A stretch of DNA of 8,370 nucleotides, from positions 1 through 8,370 of the forward strand of contig CAKOHL010000049.1 of assembly GCA_934085635.1 (NCBI GenBank), in the 5' to 3' direction. Of this stretch, positions 1 through 6,042 are shown piece by piece. Origin of the DNA: an uncultured Bacilli bacterium (GTDB lineage: Bacteria > Bacillota_I > Bacilli_A > RF39 > UBA660). A program made the position numbers and the translations under genes. Under the pieces are notes generated by a model that was not told where the DNA came from, ran no database searches, and was given only the letters and a program-made list of their open reading frames with translations. How positions within the stretch are numbered: position 1 is the stretch's first letter; each line of letters starts with the position of its first letter.

Positions 1-1
1 A

Positions 2-346
2 GATGAGGAAATCAAAATTAATGCTGTAAAATTTAAAAAAGATGAGCAAAAGAAAATGAAAAGTATTTCTTACTTTATCTATATGTTTAGTAAAATTGCT
101 AAGTACATATCAGTATTTGCTATCGTAATAGCAAGTGCCATAACAATTGTAAGCACATACTTATTAATGAATACTAAAGTAGATATAGAAAATAACATTG
201 TTACTATATGTGGAGAAAATATAAATTACGAACTAAATGGTAAAGTATTAAAAGTAAAAGATGAAAATAATAAAGTATATAAAATTAAATTTGATAAAGA
301 GATGCCAGAAAGTACATTTAAAAACATACTTGAATGTCTAAAGTAG
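2..346 (+). CDS. DUF2975-like membrane protein, N-terminal part (5' partial, frameshifted)
   Basis: This encodes the first half of what looks like a DUF2975-type integral membrane protein; the family has no established function. The frame is open to the left edge of the window. The first internal ATG (position 56) has no convincing ribosome site, so the true start may lie upstream; starting at 56 gives 96 residues. Counting from that Met, residues about 14-38 form a membrane segment, followed by a charged, probably extracytoplasmic beta-rich region (about 39-95). The frame then hits TAG at 344-346, just where the family would be expected to enter its second membrane segment. That segment begins in the -1 frame of the next feature, so the two together resemble one protein broken by a one-base change. 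The family assignment comes from remembered overall layout, not a search. Confidence 0.6.
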   Translation, partial: DEEIKINAVKFKKDEQKKMKSISYFIYMFSKIAKYISVFAIVIASAITIVSTYLLMNTKVDIENNIVTICGENINYELNGKVLKVKDENNKVYKIKFDKEMPESTFKNILECLK

Positions 347-708
347 AAAGAATATCACTAACATTATTTATAGATATATCTTTCGTGCTTGCAATGTATT
401 TAGTAAATAGACTACTATCTAACACTCAAAATCTATTTAAAAACATACACGATAATGAAACGCCATTTAATATGGAAAATGTTAGGTACATCAGTAAAAT
501 TGCACTTTATACTTTACTATACATATTATCTCAAGATGTACTAGGTAGTTTAGTAGAAGTAATATATAGCTTAGACTTTAATATAGAAATAGAACTAACA
601 AATTATGTTCTAGTATTAGTAATATTTGCTATATCTTATGTATTTAAATATGGATATCAAATTCAATTAGATTCAAAAGGAAAGATGTATGGTGATATAT
701 ATGAATAA
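334..708 (+). CDS. DUF2975-like membrane protein, C-terminal part (frameshifted continuation)
   Basis: This 124-residue frame has three predicted membrane segments (about residues 7-28, 54-79 and 85-106). It ends in a short polar tail, FKYGYQIQLDSKGKMYGDIY, that resembles the conserved DUF2975 end (aromatic-x-Tyr/Arg-Gly followed by Leu/Ile-Gln). It overlaps the previous frame by 13 bases in the -1 register. Its ATG at 334 has no Shine-Dalgarno sequence, unlike most genes here, which argues that it is not an independent gene. Joining the frames at the AAA of CTA AAG TAG gives ...ECLKVERISLTLF..., a smooth entry into the second membrane segment. Explanations are a recent pseudogene, a sequencing or assembly indel in an A-run, or ribosomal slippage. 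Independent translation by stop-start coupling is possible but less attractive. Confidence 0.6.
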   Translation: MSKVERISLTLFIDISFVLAMYLVNRLLSNTQNLFKNIHDNETPFNMENVRYISKIALYTLLYILSQDVLGSLVEVIYSLDFNIEIELTNYVLVLVIFAISYVFKYGYQIQLDSKGKMYGDIYE

Positions 709-958
709 CAGAGAAATAATGGAAAAAGTAAATGAAGAACTTAAGTTAGATAATGAATCATTAATGAAGTTTTCTAAAATAGTAAATGAAGTACCTATAG
801 TAGGTAAAAAGAATAAAAATAAAATGATAAACTTATTTATAAATGAATTAAACGTAAATGAAAGTGTTGCAGAAGAGTATTATAATGTCTTCTCAAAAAT
901 AATAAAAGGTGCAATTAAAGATAAACTAAAGCACCCATTTAAAAAGTATCACAATTAA
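701..958 (+). CDS. small helical protein of unknown function
   Basis: I do not recognise this 85-residue protein. It is rich in Lys, Asn and Glu, has no membrane segment or signal peptide, and looks mostly alpha-helical. A helical first half is followed by a basic stretch (GKKNKNK, about residues 35-41) and a very basic C-terminus (KDKLKHPFKK). The start at 701 is preferred because GGTGAT at 691-696 matches the end of the anti-Shine-Dalgarno complement, 4 bases before the ATG. An in-frame ATG at 689 preceded by AAAGGAAAG would add four residues and cannot be excluded. The gene overlaps the end of the DUF2975-like frame by 8 bases, so the two are probably cotranslated. Its TAA lies in the loop of a hairpin terminator, which makes it the last gene of its operon. 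Confidence 0.65.
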   Translation: MNNREIMEKVNEELKLDNESLMKFSKIVNEVPIVGKKNKNKMINLFINELNVNESVAEEYYNVFSKIIKGAIKDKLKHPFKKYHN

Positions 959-976
959 AGTGATGCTTTTATTTTT
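942..976 (+). terminator. intrinsic terminator after the DUF2975 operon
   Basis: An 11-bp stem (942-952 with 960-970, including one G-U pair) encloses a 7-base loop (953-959) and is followed by a T-rich tail (967-976). The stop codon of the upstream small gene (956-958) sits in the loop. It separates that operon from the pilin operon. Confidence 0.75.
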
Positions 977-983
977 AATATAT

Positions 984-1003
984 GGTATACTAATAATAGG
1001 TGA
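984..1003 (+). promoter_or_regulatory. candidate promoter -10 and ribosome site of the pilin operon
   Basis: TATACT at 986-991 matches the sigma-A -10 hexamer in five of six positions. No clear -35 is visible. A start 7 bases past the hexamer would be the A at 998, the first base of the ribosome site AGGTGA (998-1003), itself 7 bases before the ATG at 1011. The same geometry recurs at other promoters in this window, which raises confidence in an otherwise weak site. Confidence 0.4.
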
Positions 1004-1010
1004 CGGAAGA

Positions 1011-1175
1011 ATGAAAAAAGGTTTTATATCAATGGCAGTAGTATATGTATTCTTAGTAGTATTCCTACTATTAATGGCTTCAATACTAGGAAAATATGTA
1101 TCAAGAAACACTCTAACAAAAAGCTTACAAGACAATGTAAAAGTGGAACTTAATAAGGAGTATTTTAATGAATAA
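1011..1175 (+). CDS. small prepilin-like membrane protein lacking Glu5
   Basis: This is a 54-residue protein. It has a prepilin-like leader (MKKG|F...), one hydrophobic segment (about residues 5-27) and a short polar tail. The ATG at 1011 is chosen because AGGTGA lies 7 bases upstream; the frame runs back to GTG/ATG codons at 960-965, but those sit in the terminator stem without a ribosome site. If cleaved after Gly4 the mature protein would have Ala, not Glu, at position 5. That pattern is known for the tip pseudopilin GspK of type II secretion and some minor pilins, so a pilus-tip or initiation role is possible. The globular domain is almost absent, so it could equally be a simple membrane peptide. 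It overlaps the next pilin gene by 8 bases, showing cotranscription. Confidence 0.65.
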   Translation: MKKGFISMAVVYVFLVVFLLLMASILGKYVSRNTLTKSLQDNVKVELNKEYFNE

Positions 1176-1617
1176 GAAAGGTTTTGTATTTTTAGAAACA
1201 ATAATAGTAATAGTAGTACTAAGTGGTTCTTTAGCTGCACTTTATTCTTTAATGACTAAAATAACTTATGATATTAAAACAAGAAAATACTATGATAACA
1301 TAAGTGACATATATAAAACTGACATAATAAGAAGTAACATAACAAAGGAAACTATCACTGGAACGAATCTGTATATCGAAATAACAAAAAGTAATTGTAC
1401 GAGTTATATGACCTCCACGTGTGCAGATTTATTAAATGAACTAGAAGCAGAAAGAGTAGTAATAAATCTAAAAAGTGTAGGTGCAATATCACTTGAACAA
1501 AACGATTTTCCTAATAGTATGATAGAATACTTAAAAACAATAAACACTAATAATAGATATATAATAGTTAACTATAAATATGATGAGAAAAACTATTACT
1601 CATCACTAGAAATCTAG
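1168..1617 (+). CDS. type IV prepilin-like protein (minor pilin, ComG-like)
   Basis: This 149-residue protein starts with a class-3 prepilin signal. MNKKG|FVFLE has the prepilin-peptidase cleavage site after Gly5 and Glu at position 5 of the mature protein, followed by a hydrophobic helix (to about residue 27). The C-terminal part (about 30-149) would be the extracellular globular domain; Cys77 and Cys85 could form a disulfide. Known members of this class are processed by a membrane prepilin peptidase and assembled into type IV or competence pseudopili that move DNA or protein across the envelope. The start is supported by AAGGAG at 1155-1160, 7 bases before the ATG. Which pilin system it serves cannot be read from the window, since no assembly ATPase, platform protein or peptidase gene is present. 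Confidence 0.8.
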   Translation: MNKKGFVFLETIIVIVVLSGSLAALYSLMTKITYDIKTRKYYDNISDIYKTDIIRSNITKETITGTNLYIEITKSNCTSYMTSTCADLLNELEAERVVINLKSVGAISLEQNDFPNSMIEYLKTINTNNRYIIVNYKYDEKNYYSSLEI

Positions 1618-1627
1618 GAGGCTAGAA

Positions 1628-2074
1628 ATGAACAAAAAAGGATTTACACTAGTAGAACTAGTAATCAGTATTGCACTTTTGTCAGTAGTAATGGTATTCT
1701 TACTAAATTTTCTAAAACTAATAAGTAATGAAGATGATGGAGTAGAAAAAGAAACATTAGTCCAGTTAGATAAAATGACAGTATCTAAAACAATAAATGA
1801 AGACTTACATAGTGATAGTATAAGCACTCTTACGTGCACGTCAAACGTATGCACTATTACAACAGTAGGCGGCAAAACAAAAAAACTATCACTAAATGAC
1901 AATTTACTATTATACGAAGATATAACAAGTGAAAAAACAAAAGTAATACTAAAAAGGAAATTAAGTGTAGACTATAAAATAAGTAGTGAAGAAAAAACTT
2001 ATATAAGATTAATTACTCTAACAGACGAAACAAATGCTGACAATAACATAACATTTATATCTAAAAAAAGTTAA
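1628..2074 (+). CDS. type IV prepilin-like protein (minor pilin, ComG-like)
   Basis: This 148-residue protein has a textbook prepilin N-terminus, MNKKG|FTLVE, with Glu at mature position 5 and a hydrophobic helix to about residue 31. The rest is a polar, beta-rich domain with a closely spaced Cys pair (Cys70 and Cys75) that may be disulfide-bonded outside the membrane. AGGAGG at 1616-1621 overlaps the stop of the preceding pilin gene and lies 6 bases before the ATG, so the two genes are translated from one message. As in other pilin operons, several minor pilins probably form a priming or tip complex. The 3' end runs 14 bases into the oppositely oriented ylbJ-like gene, and no terminator hairpin is visible after it. 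Confidence 0.82.
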   Translation: MNKKGFTLVELVISIALLSVVMVFLLNFLKLISNEDDGVEKETLVQLDKMTVSKTINEDLHSDSISTLTCTSNVCTITTVGGKTKKLSLNDNLLLYEDITSEKTKVILKRKLSVDYKISSEEKTYIRLITLTDETNADNNITFISKKS

Positions 2075-2954
2075 CCAAAATATAAATAATTAAAAAGTTA
2101 AAAACAAGACATAAAAGTTTAGACTTAAAAAGTACTTTCAAATCAATGCTGCCTTCAGGCAAAATACTTAAAGCCTGAGAAATAACAGAAAGTCCGGATG
2201 CGCTGAGTCCCAACGAAGCAATAATAAGCTTAGTATTAATAGGGATCGTAAGCAAGCTGGCTTTTTTAATGCCACTAGACATCTCAAAAATTAAATTAAT
2301 AACACTAATAGTACTATTATCAAAAGGTAAAGTATAATTTAATAAACTAACAATAATATTAAAAATTAAAATATTACCAAAAATAATAACTAAGTTCTTA
2401 CAGTTTTTAATAATAGACTCTGAAAGCATAGAAACAAACCCTTTATTATCACGTGACTTCTTTACTTTAACATACTTAAACCTTTTATAATTCAAAGTAA
2501 AAACTATTAAACTAGATAAATAAAGAGAAATCAAAAATTTAATTCCAAAGTATACATTACCAAAAAACATCACACCAATAACAGAAATCACATACATCGG
2601 ATTAGGGAAAAATGAAAGGCCAAGTAAAATAGAAGCATCCTTTTTACTAATAAGTCCTTTCTCAATATAAGTAGATAAATATTTAGCATTGCTAGGAAGT
2701 CCACTAACCATAGAAACCAAAATTAAATCACTAAACTTAAACTTTAAAATTTTACTTAAACTAGCAAAATAATTAAAATAATTTAAAACATCGATCAAAA
2801 TAAAAAATGGCATCAAACTAGGAAAAACAGACGAAAAAAACAAGTCTAAACTATCATTAACACTACTAACAATAAGATTAGATTTAACTAAAAAAAGAAG
2901 TAAAACAGTGCTCAAAATTGTAAATAACAAAACATTTTTAACTAATTTAGTCAT
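2061..2954 (-). CDS. ylbJ: YlbJ-like sporulation integral membrane protein
   Basis: This 297-residue polytopic membrane protein resembles YlbJ, a sporulation-associated protein with nucleoside-recognition (Gate) domains. Supporting motifs are FPSLMPFFIL (about residues 44-53), SGLPSNAKY (84-92) in the first half, FEMSSGI (223-229) and GLSASGLSVISQ (249-260) in the second half. About seven or eight hydrophobic segments alternate with short basic loops, including a charged stretch at about 157-171. In Bacillus, ylbJ is needed for efficient sporulation and its protein is about 400 residues, so this copy is clearly shorter. The start is set by the minus-strand site GAGAGAGG, 6 bases before the ATG. 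It is divergent from the PDZ-Lon protease gene, as a rearranged form of the Bacillus ylbJ/ylbL neighbourhood. Assignment is by motif memory; other members of the same membrane family cannot be fully excluded. Confidence 0.8.
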   Translation of the reverse strand: MTKLVKNVLLFTILSTVLLLFLVKSNLIVSSVNDSLDLFFSSVFPSLMPFFILIDVLNYFNYFASLSKILKFKFSDLILVSMVSGLPSNAKYLSTYIEKGLISKKDASILLGLSFFPNPMYVISVIGVMFFGNVYFGIKFLISLYLSSLIVFTLNYKRFKYVKVKKSRDNKGFVSMLSESIIKNCKNLVIIFGNILIFNIIVSLLNYTLPFDNSTISVINLIFEMSSGIKKASLLTIPINTKLIIASLGLSASGLSVISQALSILPEGSIDLKVLFKSKLLCLVFNFLIIYILVNFF

Positions 2955-2960
2955 TAAATT

Positions 2961-2977
2961 CCTCTCTCTGTGTTATA
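2961..2977 (-). promoter_or_regulatory. candidate -10 and ribosome site of ylbJ, overlapping the divergent promoter
   Basis: On the minus strand TATAAC (2977 down to 2972) matches the -10 in five of six bases and shares the palindrome TTATAA (2973-2978) with the plus-strand -10. The predicted start at 2965 is an A at the beginning of AGAGG (2965-2961), which is the ribosome site 6 bases before the ylbJ ATG. No convincing -35 was found. Confidence 0.45.
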
Positions 2978-2986
2978 ATATTAATA
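2971..2986 (+). promoter_or_regulatory. extended -10 promoter of the PDZ-Lon protease gene; predicted leaderless start
   Basis: TGTTATAAT (2971-2979) is a perfect TGn-TATAAT extended -10; no good -35 is present. The expected transcription start, 7 bases past the hexamer, is position 2986, which is the A of the ATG. No Shine-Dalgarno sequence precedes that ATG, so the message is predicted to be leaderless. Confidence 0.65.
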
Positions 2987-4005
2987 TGAAAACAAAAACA
3001 TCTAATAAAATATATGAAAAAATAAAAAATTATATAAAGAATAATTATAAGTTTCTAATAATTTATATTTTTCTTTTACTACTTGTAACAATTAGGTTAG
3101 ACTATGAAGTATATATGCCAGGGGGACTTACTAATTTAGACAAAAGAATTACAGTAGAAAATGCTAAGGATAAAGACGGCTCGTTTAACTTAACATACGT
3201 AAAAGCAAAACCAGGTACTATTCCAATAATACTTTTAAGTTACATAATTCCTTCTTGGGACTTATATAGTTTAGATGATCAAAGAATCGACTCAGAAGAC
3301 GCTAATGAAATAATGGAAAGAGGCAAAATAGACTTAACATCATCAGGCCAAATTGCTGTAAAAACTGCATTTGATAAAGCAGGAGTAGCCTACGAAAAAA
3401 TAAACGAAGAATTAATAGTCTACCATGTCTTTGATAATGCAAATACTAACCTAGAAGTAGGAGACATTATAACTAAAGTAGACGAAGTAAACGTAAAAAC
3501 CTTTGAAGATTTCTCTAAAATAATTAATGAAAAAAATGAAAATGATGAAATCAAACTAACCATAATAAAAAATGGTAAAGAAAAAGAAAAATATGCTATA
3601 GTAAAAATAGAAGAAGGTAAAAAAATAATAGGTTTATACTTAACAGAAACATTTGAAATTAAATCAGATAAAAAAATAAAATTCAAATATAAAAGTAGTG
3701 AAGCAGGCTCGTCAGGTGGACTTATGACTACTCTTGAAATATACAATAGACTAATAGATGAAGACATCACAAAAGGCCTTAAAATAGCTGGAACTGGTAC
3801 AATAAATCTGGATGGAACTGTCGGAGAAATTGGAGGAGTTAAATACAAACTAAAAGGTGCAGTAAAAAACGGGGCAGATGTATTTATCGTACCAACAAAT
3901 AACTATAAAGAAGCACTTGAAGTAAAAGAAAAAGAGGGTTACAAAATCAAACTAATTGAAGCAAAAACCTTTGAAGGAGTACTTGCTGATTTAAGTAAAC
4001 TATAA
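2986..4005 (+). CDS. ylbL: membrane-anchored PDZ-Lon serine protease (YlbL/SepM type)
   Basis: This 339-residue protein has a basic N-terminus, one membrane anchor (about residues 22-37), a PDZ domain (about 125-208, with LEVGDIITKVDEVNV) and a C-terminal Lon-type S16 protease domain (about 235-335). The Ser-Lys dyad appears intact: Ser243 in GSSGGL, corresponding to the Lon/YlbL GPSAGL motif, and Lys288 in GEIGGVKYKL. The topology places the protease outside the membrane. Relatives include Bacillus YlbL and streptococcal SepM, which cleaves a competence peptide; the substrate here is unknown. The start at 2986 is chosen because it is the only ATG before the anchor that does not run into ylbJ. 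It lacks a ribosome site but lies exactly at the predicted transcription start. In Bacillus ylbL lies close to ylbJ, as here, though there the genes are not divergent. A strong terminator follows. Confidence 0.88.
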   Translation: MKTKTSNKIYEKIKNYIKNNYKFLIIYIFLLLLVTIRLDYEVYMPGGLTNLDKRITVENAKDKDGSFNLTYVKAKPGTIPIILLSYIIPSWDLYSLDDQRIDSEDANEIMERGKIDLTSSGQIAVKTAFDKAGVAYEKINEELIVYHVFDNANTNLEVGDIITKVDEVNVKTFEDFSKIINEKNENDEIKLTIIKNGKEKEKYAIVKIEEGKKIIGLYLTETFEIKSDKKIKFKYKSSEAGSSGGLMTTLEIYNRLIDEDITKGLKIAGTGTINLDGTVGEIGGVKYKLKGAVKNGADVFIVPTNNYKEALEVKEKEGYKIKLIEAKTFEGVLADLSKL

Positions 4006-4011
4006 AACATT

Positions 4012-4040
4012 AAACTAGTTATACCAAACTAGTTTTATTT
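4012..4040 (+). terminator. intrinsic terminator after the PDZ-Lon protease gene
   Basis: A perfect 9-bp inverted repeat (AAACTAGTT at 4012-4020, AACTAGTTT at 4027-4035) encloses a 6-base loop and is followed by a T-rich tail. It lies directly before the nusB -10, so the terminator occupies the place where a -35 would be. Confidence 0.8.
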
Positions 4041-4041
4041 G

Positions 4042-4063
4042 TGATATAATGTGAGCAAAGGAG
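4042..4063 (+). promoter_or_regulatory. extended -10 promoter and ribosome site of nusB-xseA-xseB
   Basis: TGATATAAT (4042-4050) is a perfect TGn-TATAAT extended -10 without a recognisable -35. The predicted start is the A at 4057, which begins the strong ribosome site AAAGGAG (4057-4063), 7 bases before the nusB ATG. The untranslated leader would be only 14 bases. Confidence 0.65.
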
Positions 4064-4070
4064 TTAAAAA

Positions 4071-4481
4071 ATGAAAACGACAAGAAGCGAATTAAGAAAT
4101 AGAATAATGACAATACTATACCAAATTAGTGTATATGAAAGTGATAAAATAGACTATAATGTTGAGGACGTAATAAAAGAAAATGATAAAGAAAACAACA
4201 AATTTGTAACTGACATAGTATATGGAGTACTTGAAAACAGAGAAGCACTAGATGCTCTAATTAATAAATACATTAAAAACTGGGAAATCAAAAGACTAGG
4301 ACTTATTGACCAAGCAATATTTAGAATGAGTGCTTATGAATTAATATATACAAAAACACCACATATAGTAAGTATAAATGAAGGAATAGAACTATCTAAA
4401 AAATATAGTGATGAAAAAGTAACAAAAATGTTAAATGCAACACTAGATGAAATACTTAATAATGAGGTAATAAATGAATAG
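4071..4481 (+). CDS. nusB: transcription antitermination factor NusB
   Basis: This 136-residue protein is a normal-length NusB. In characterised bacteria NusB pairs with NusE (ribosomal protein S10) at boxA RNA and supports antitermination of rRNA operons. Family marks visible here are an N-terminal helix beginning with Arg-Ser-x-x-Arg, RLGLIDQAIFRMSAYEL (about residues 75-91), and the C-terminal SINEGIELSKKYSDEK stretch leading to MLNATLDEIL. Ala in ..QAIFRMSAYE.. and Asn-Glu in SINEGIEL sit at positions usually conserved. The start is fixed by AAAGGAG 7 bases upstream. It is the first gene of a tightly coupled operon and overlaps xseA by 8 bases, the same order as in many Firmicutes. Confidence 0.95.
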   Translation: MKTTRSELRNRIMTILYQISVYESDKIDYNVEDVIKENDKENNKFVTDIVYGVLENREALDALINKYIKNWEIKRLGLIDQAIFRMSAYELIYTKTPHIVSINEGIELSKKYSDEKVTKMLNATLDEILNNEVINE

Positions 4482-5733
4482 TGAAGCACTTAGTGTAACT
4501 GATGTAAATACATACCTAAAAACTATAATGGATAATGATCCATTTTTAAACTATGTATACATTAAAGGTGAAATAAGTAATCTAAAATTTCACACAAGAG
4601 GACACTTATACTTCTCACTAAAAGACGAAAACTCAAAAATAAATGCAGTAATGTTTAACTATAAAAATATGAATATAGACTTTGTACCAGAAGATGGTAT
4701 GAATGTACTTGTAAAAGGTAAAATAAGTGTATTTGTAAATGGTGGAAGTTACCAAATAACAGTTACTAATATGAAACAAGATGGAATTGGTAACCTATAT
4801 ATATTATTTGAAGAATTAAAAAAGAAACTAAAAAATGAAGGCTTATTTGATGAAGAACACAAGAAAAAATTACCTAGAATACCAAAGAAAATAGGTGTTA
4901 TAACAGCTAGTACAGGCGCTGCTGTAAGAGACATAATAAGTACAATTAATAGAAGATTTCCTCTAGCAGAAATAATTTTATTTCCAAGTTTAGTTCAAGG
5001 CTCGGGTGCTAAAGAAAATCTAGTTAAAATGATAGAGACTGCTGACAAAAGTGATGTAGATGTAATAATTTTAGGTAGAGGTGGAGGTTCAATAGAAGAC
5101 TTATGGGCTTTCAATGAAGAAATAGTTGCAAGAGCAGTATACAACGCTAAAAAGCCTATAGTAAGTGCTGTAGGACACGAAATAGACTTCACAATATGTG
5201 ACTTTGTAGCTGATCTGCGTGCACCAACACCAACCGGAGCTGCCGAATTAGTTGTACCTTCAAAACTAGAAATACAAAAATATCTAAGTGATTATAACTC
5301 AAGACTACTAAGTGTAATCACATCAAAAATAAGCACATACAAAATTACACTAAAAAAATTAGAAAGTTCATACATTCTAAACAACCCAAAAACTATGTAT
5401 GAAGTAGAAGAACAAAAACTAGACTCTATACTAGAAAAACTAGGATCACTCATGGGACACACACTTGAAAAAAGCAAATTAAAACTAGAAAATCTTACCA
5501 AAAACATAACACCAAACATACTATACAAACTAGAAAAAAATAAATCTCACCTAGAAACCCTAGAGCAAAAACTAGAACTACTAAATCCAGAAAACATACT
5601 AAAAAAGGGTTACTCACTAACAATTAAAGATGGTAAAATAATCACGAATGCAAGTGAATTAAAGGATGGAGACACAATAACAACAAAACTAAGCATAGGA
5701 ACAATAAACAGTAAAGTAATAGGAGGTAAATAA
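4474..5733 (+). CDS. xseA: exodeoxyribonuclease VII large subunit
   Basis: XseA is the catalytic large subunit of exonuclease VII, which together with XseB degrades single-stranded DNA from both ends in the cytoplasm. The 419-residue product has an N-terminal OB-fold (about 1-105) and a catalytic core with ITASTGAAVRD (143-153), GRGGGSIEDLWAFN (201-214) and GHEIDFTICDFVADLRAPTP (from 234). A long coiled-coil region (about 265-375) follows, ending in the beta tail ENILKKGYSLTIKDG. Characterised homologues are about 450 residues, so the coiled coil is slightly short. The ATG has GAGGT 5 bases upstream and overlaps the nusB stop; the 3' end overlaps xseB by one base. All core motifs look intact. 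Confidence 0.97.
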   Translation: MNSEALSVTDVNTYLKTIMDNDPFLNYVYIKGEISNLKFHTRGHLYFSLKDENSKINAVMFNYKNMNIDFVPEDGMNVLVKGKISVFVNGGSYQITVTNMKQDGIGNLYILFEELKKKLKNEGLFDEEHKKKLPRIPKKIGVITASTGAAVRDIISTINRRFPLAEIILFPSLVQGSGAKENLVKMIETADKSDVDVIILGRGGGSIEDLWAFNEEIVARAVYNAKKPIVSAVGHEIDFTICDFVADLRAPTPTGAAELVVPSKLEIQKYLSDYNSRLLSVITSKISTYKITLKKLESSYILNNPKTMYEVEEQKLDSILEKLGSLMGHTLEKSKLKLENLTKNITPNILYKLEKNKSHLETLEQKLELLNPENILKKGYSLTIKDGKIITNASELKDGDTITTKLSIGTINSKVIGGK

Positions 5734-5951
5734 TGGAAAACAATATAACATTTGAAGAATCACTTTTAAAACTAGAAAACATAATAAGAGAACTTGAAAA
5801 AGGCGAAGTACCATTAGATGATATGGTAAAAAAATACACTGAAGCAATGTCACTAGTAAAATTTTGCAACGACAAACTAAACAGTGCAACTGAAACAGTA
5901 AACAAAATACTAGCTGAAGATGGGTCTCTAAAAGACTTCAAAGCCGAATAA
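5733..5951 (+). CDS. xseB: exodeoxyribonuclease VII small subunit
   Basis: XseB is the small all-helical subunit that binds the coiled coil of XseA and is required for exonuclease VII activity. The 72-residue product shows the family pattern: FEESLLKLENIIRELEKGEV, then PLDDMVKKYTEAMSLVKFC and a final helix with KLNSATETVNKIL. Its length is normal. Its ATG shares a base with the xseA stop (TAATG), and AGGAGG at 5721-5726 lies 6 bases upstream, so both subunits are made from one message in a coupled way. An intrinsic terminator follows 22 bases after the stop, making it the last gene of the nusB operon. Confidence 0.95.
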   Translation: MENNITFEESLLKLENIIRELEKGEVPLDDMVKKYTEAMSLVKFCNDKLNSATETVNKILAEDGSLKDFKAE

Positions 5952-5973
5952 ATTATTTTTATATTTTAACAAT

Positions 5974-6004
5974 AGCTACCAAGTAAATTATTGGTAGTTT
6001 TTAA
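5974..6004 (+). terminator. intrinsic terminator after xseB
   Basis: A 9-bp stem with one G-U pair (5974-5982 with 5991-5999) and an 8-base loop is followed by five T residues (5998-6002). It ends the nusB-xseA-xseB operon and separates it from spoIVB, implying that spoIVB has its own promoter. Confidence 0.8.
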
Positions 6005-6018
6005 TTAAAAAATAAGAA

Positions 6019-6035
6019 AATACTATACCTAGAGG
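6019..6035 (+). promoter_or_regulatory. start region of spoIVB: weak -10 candidate and ribosome site
   Basis: AGAGG (6031-6035) is the ribosome site, 7 bases before the ATG. Upstream, TACTAT (6021-6026) matches the sigma-A -10 in only four of six bases and no -35 is visible. In Bacillus spoIVB is read by forespore sigma factors, so a non-sigma-A promoter would fit, but I cannot identify one with confidence. Confidence 0.25.
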
Positions 6036-6042
6036 CGATTAT

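Noticed and set aside
960..1010. Upstream extension of the 54-residue pilin-like protein to GTG/ATG at 960-965
   Set aside because: Those codons are inside the terminator stem and lack a ribosome site; AGGTGA points to the ATG at 1011.
926..1240. Antisense open frame over the first pilin gene
   Set aside because: Mirror of a hydrophobic pilin segment and of the terminator; no ribosome site; the plus-strand genes explain the region.
2146..2182. Inverted repeats with relatively high GC (TGCCT..AGGCA and TCAGGC..GCCTGA) near the 3' end of ylbJ
   Set aside because: They lie within the coding sequence, the short one has a 2-base loop, and there is no T tract on either strand; better explained by conserved codons.
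2908..2985. Upstream extension of the PDZ-Lon protease into the ylbJ coding region
   Set aside because: It would overlap the divergent gene and its promoter, and the added residues do not resemble the family N-terminus.
3420..3848. Long antisense open frame (142 codons) inside the PDZ-Lon protease gene
   Set aside because: It lies opposite the conserved PDZ and protease domains, has no ribosome site and gives a Ser/Pro/Phe-rich translation typical of a shadow frame.
5642..5941. Two antisense open frames over the xseA/xseB junction
   Set aside because: Leu/Ser/Phe-rich low-complexity translations opposite well-identified genes; no start signals.
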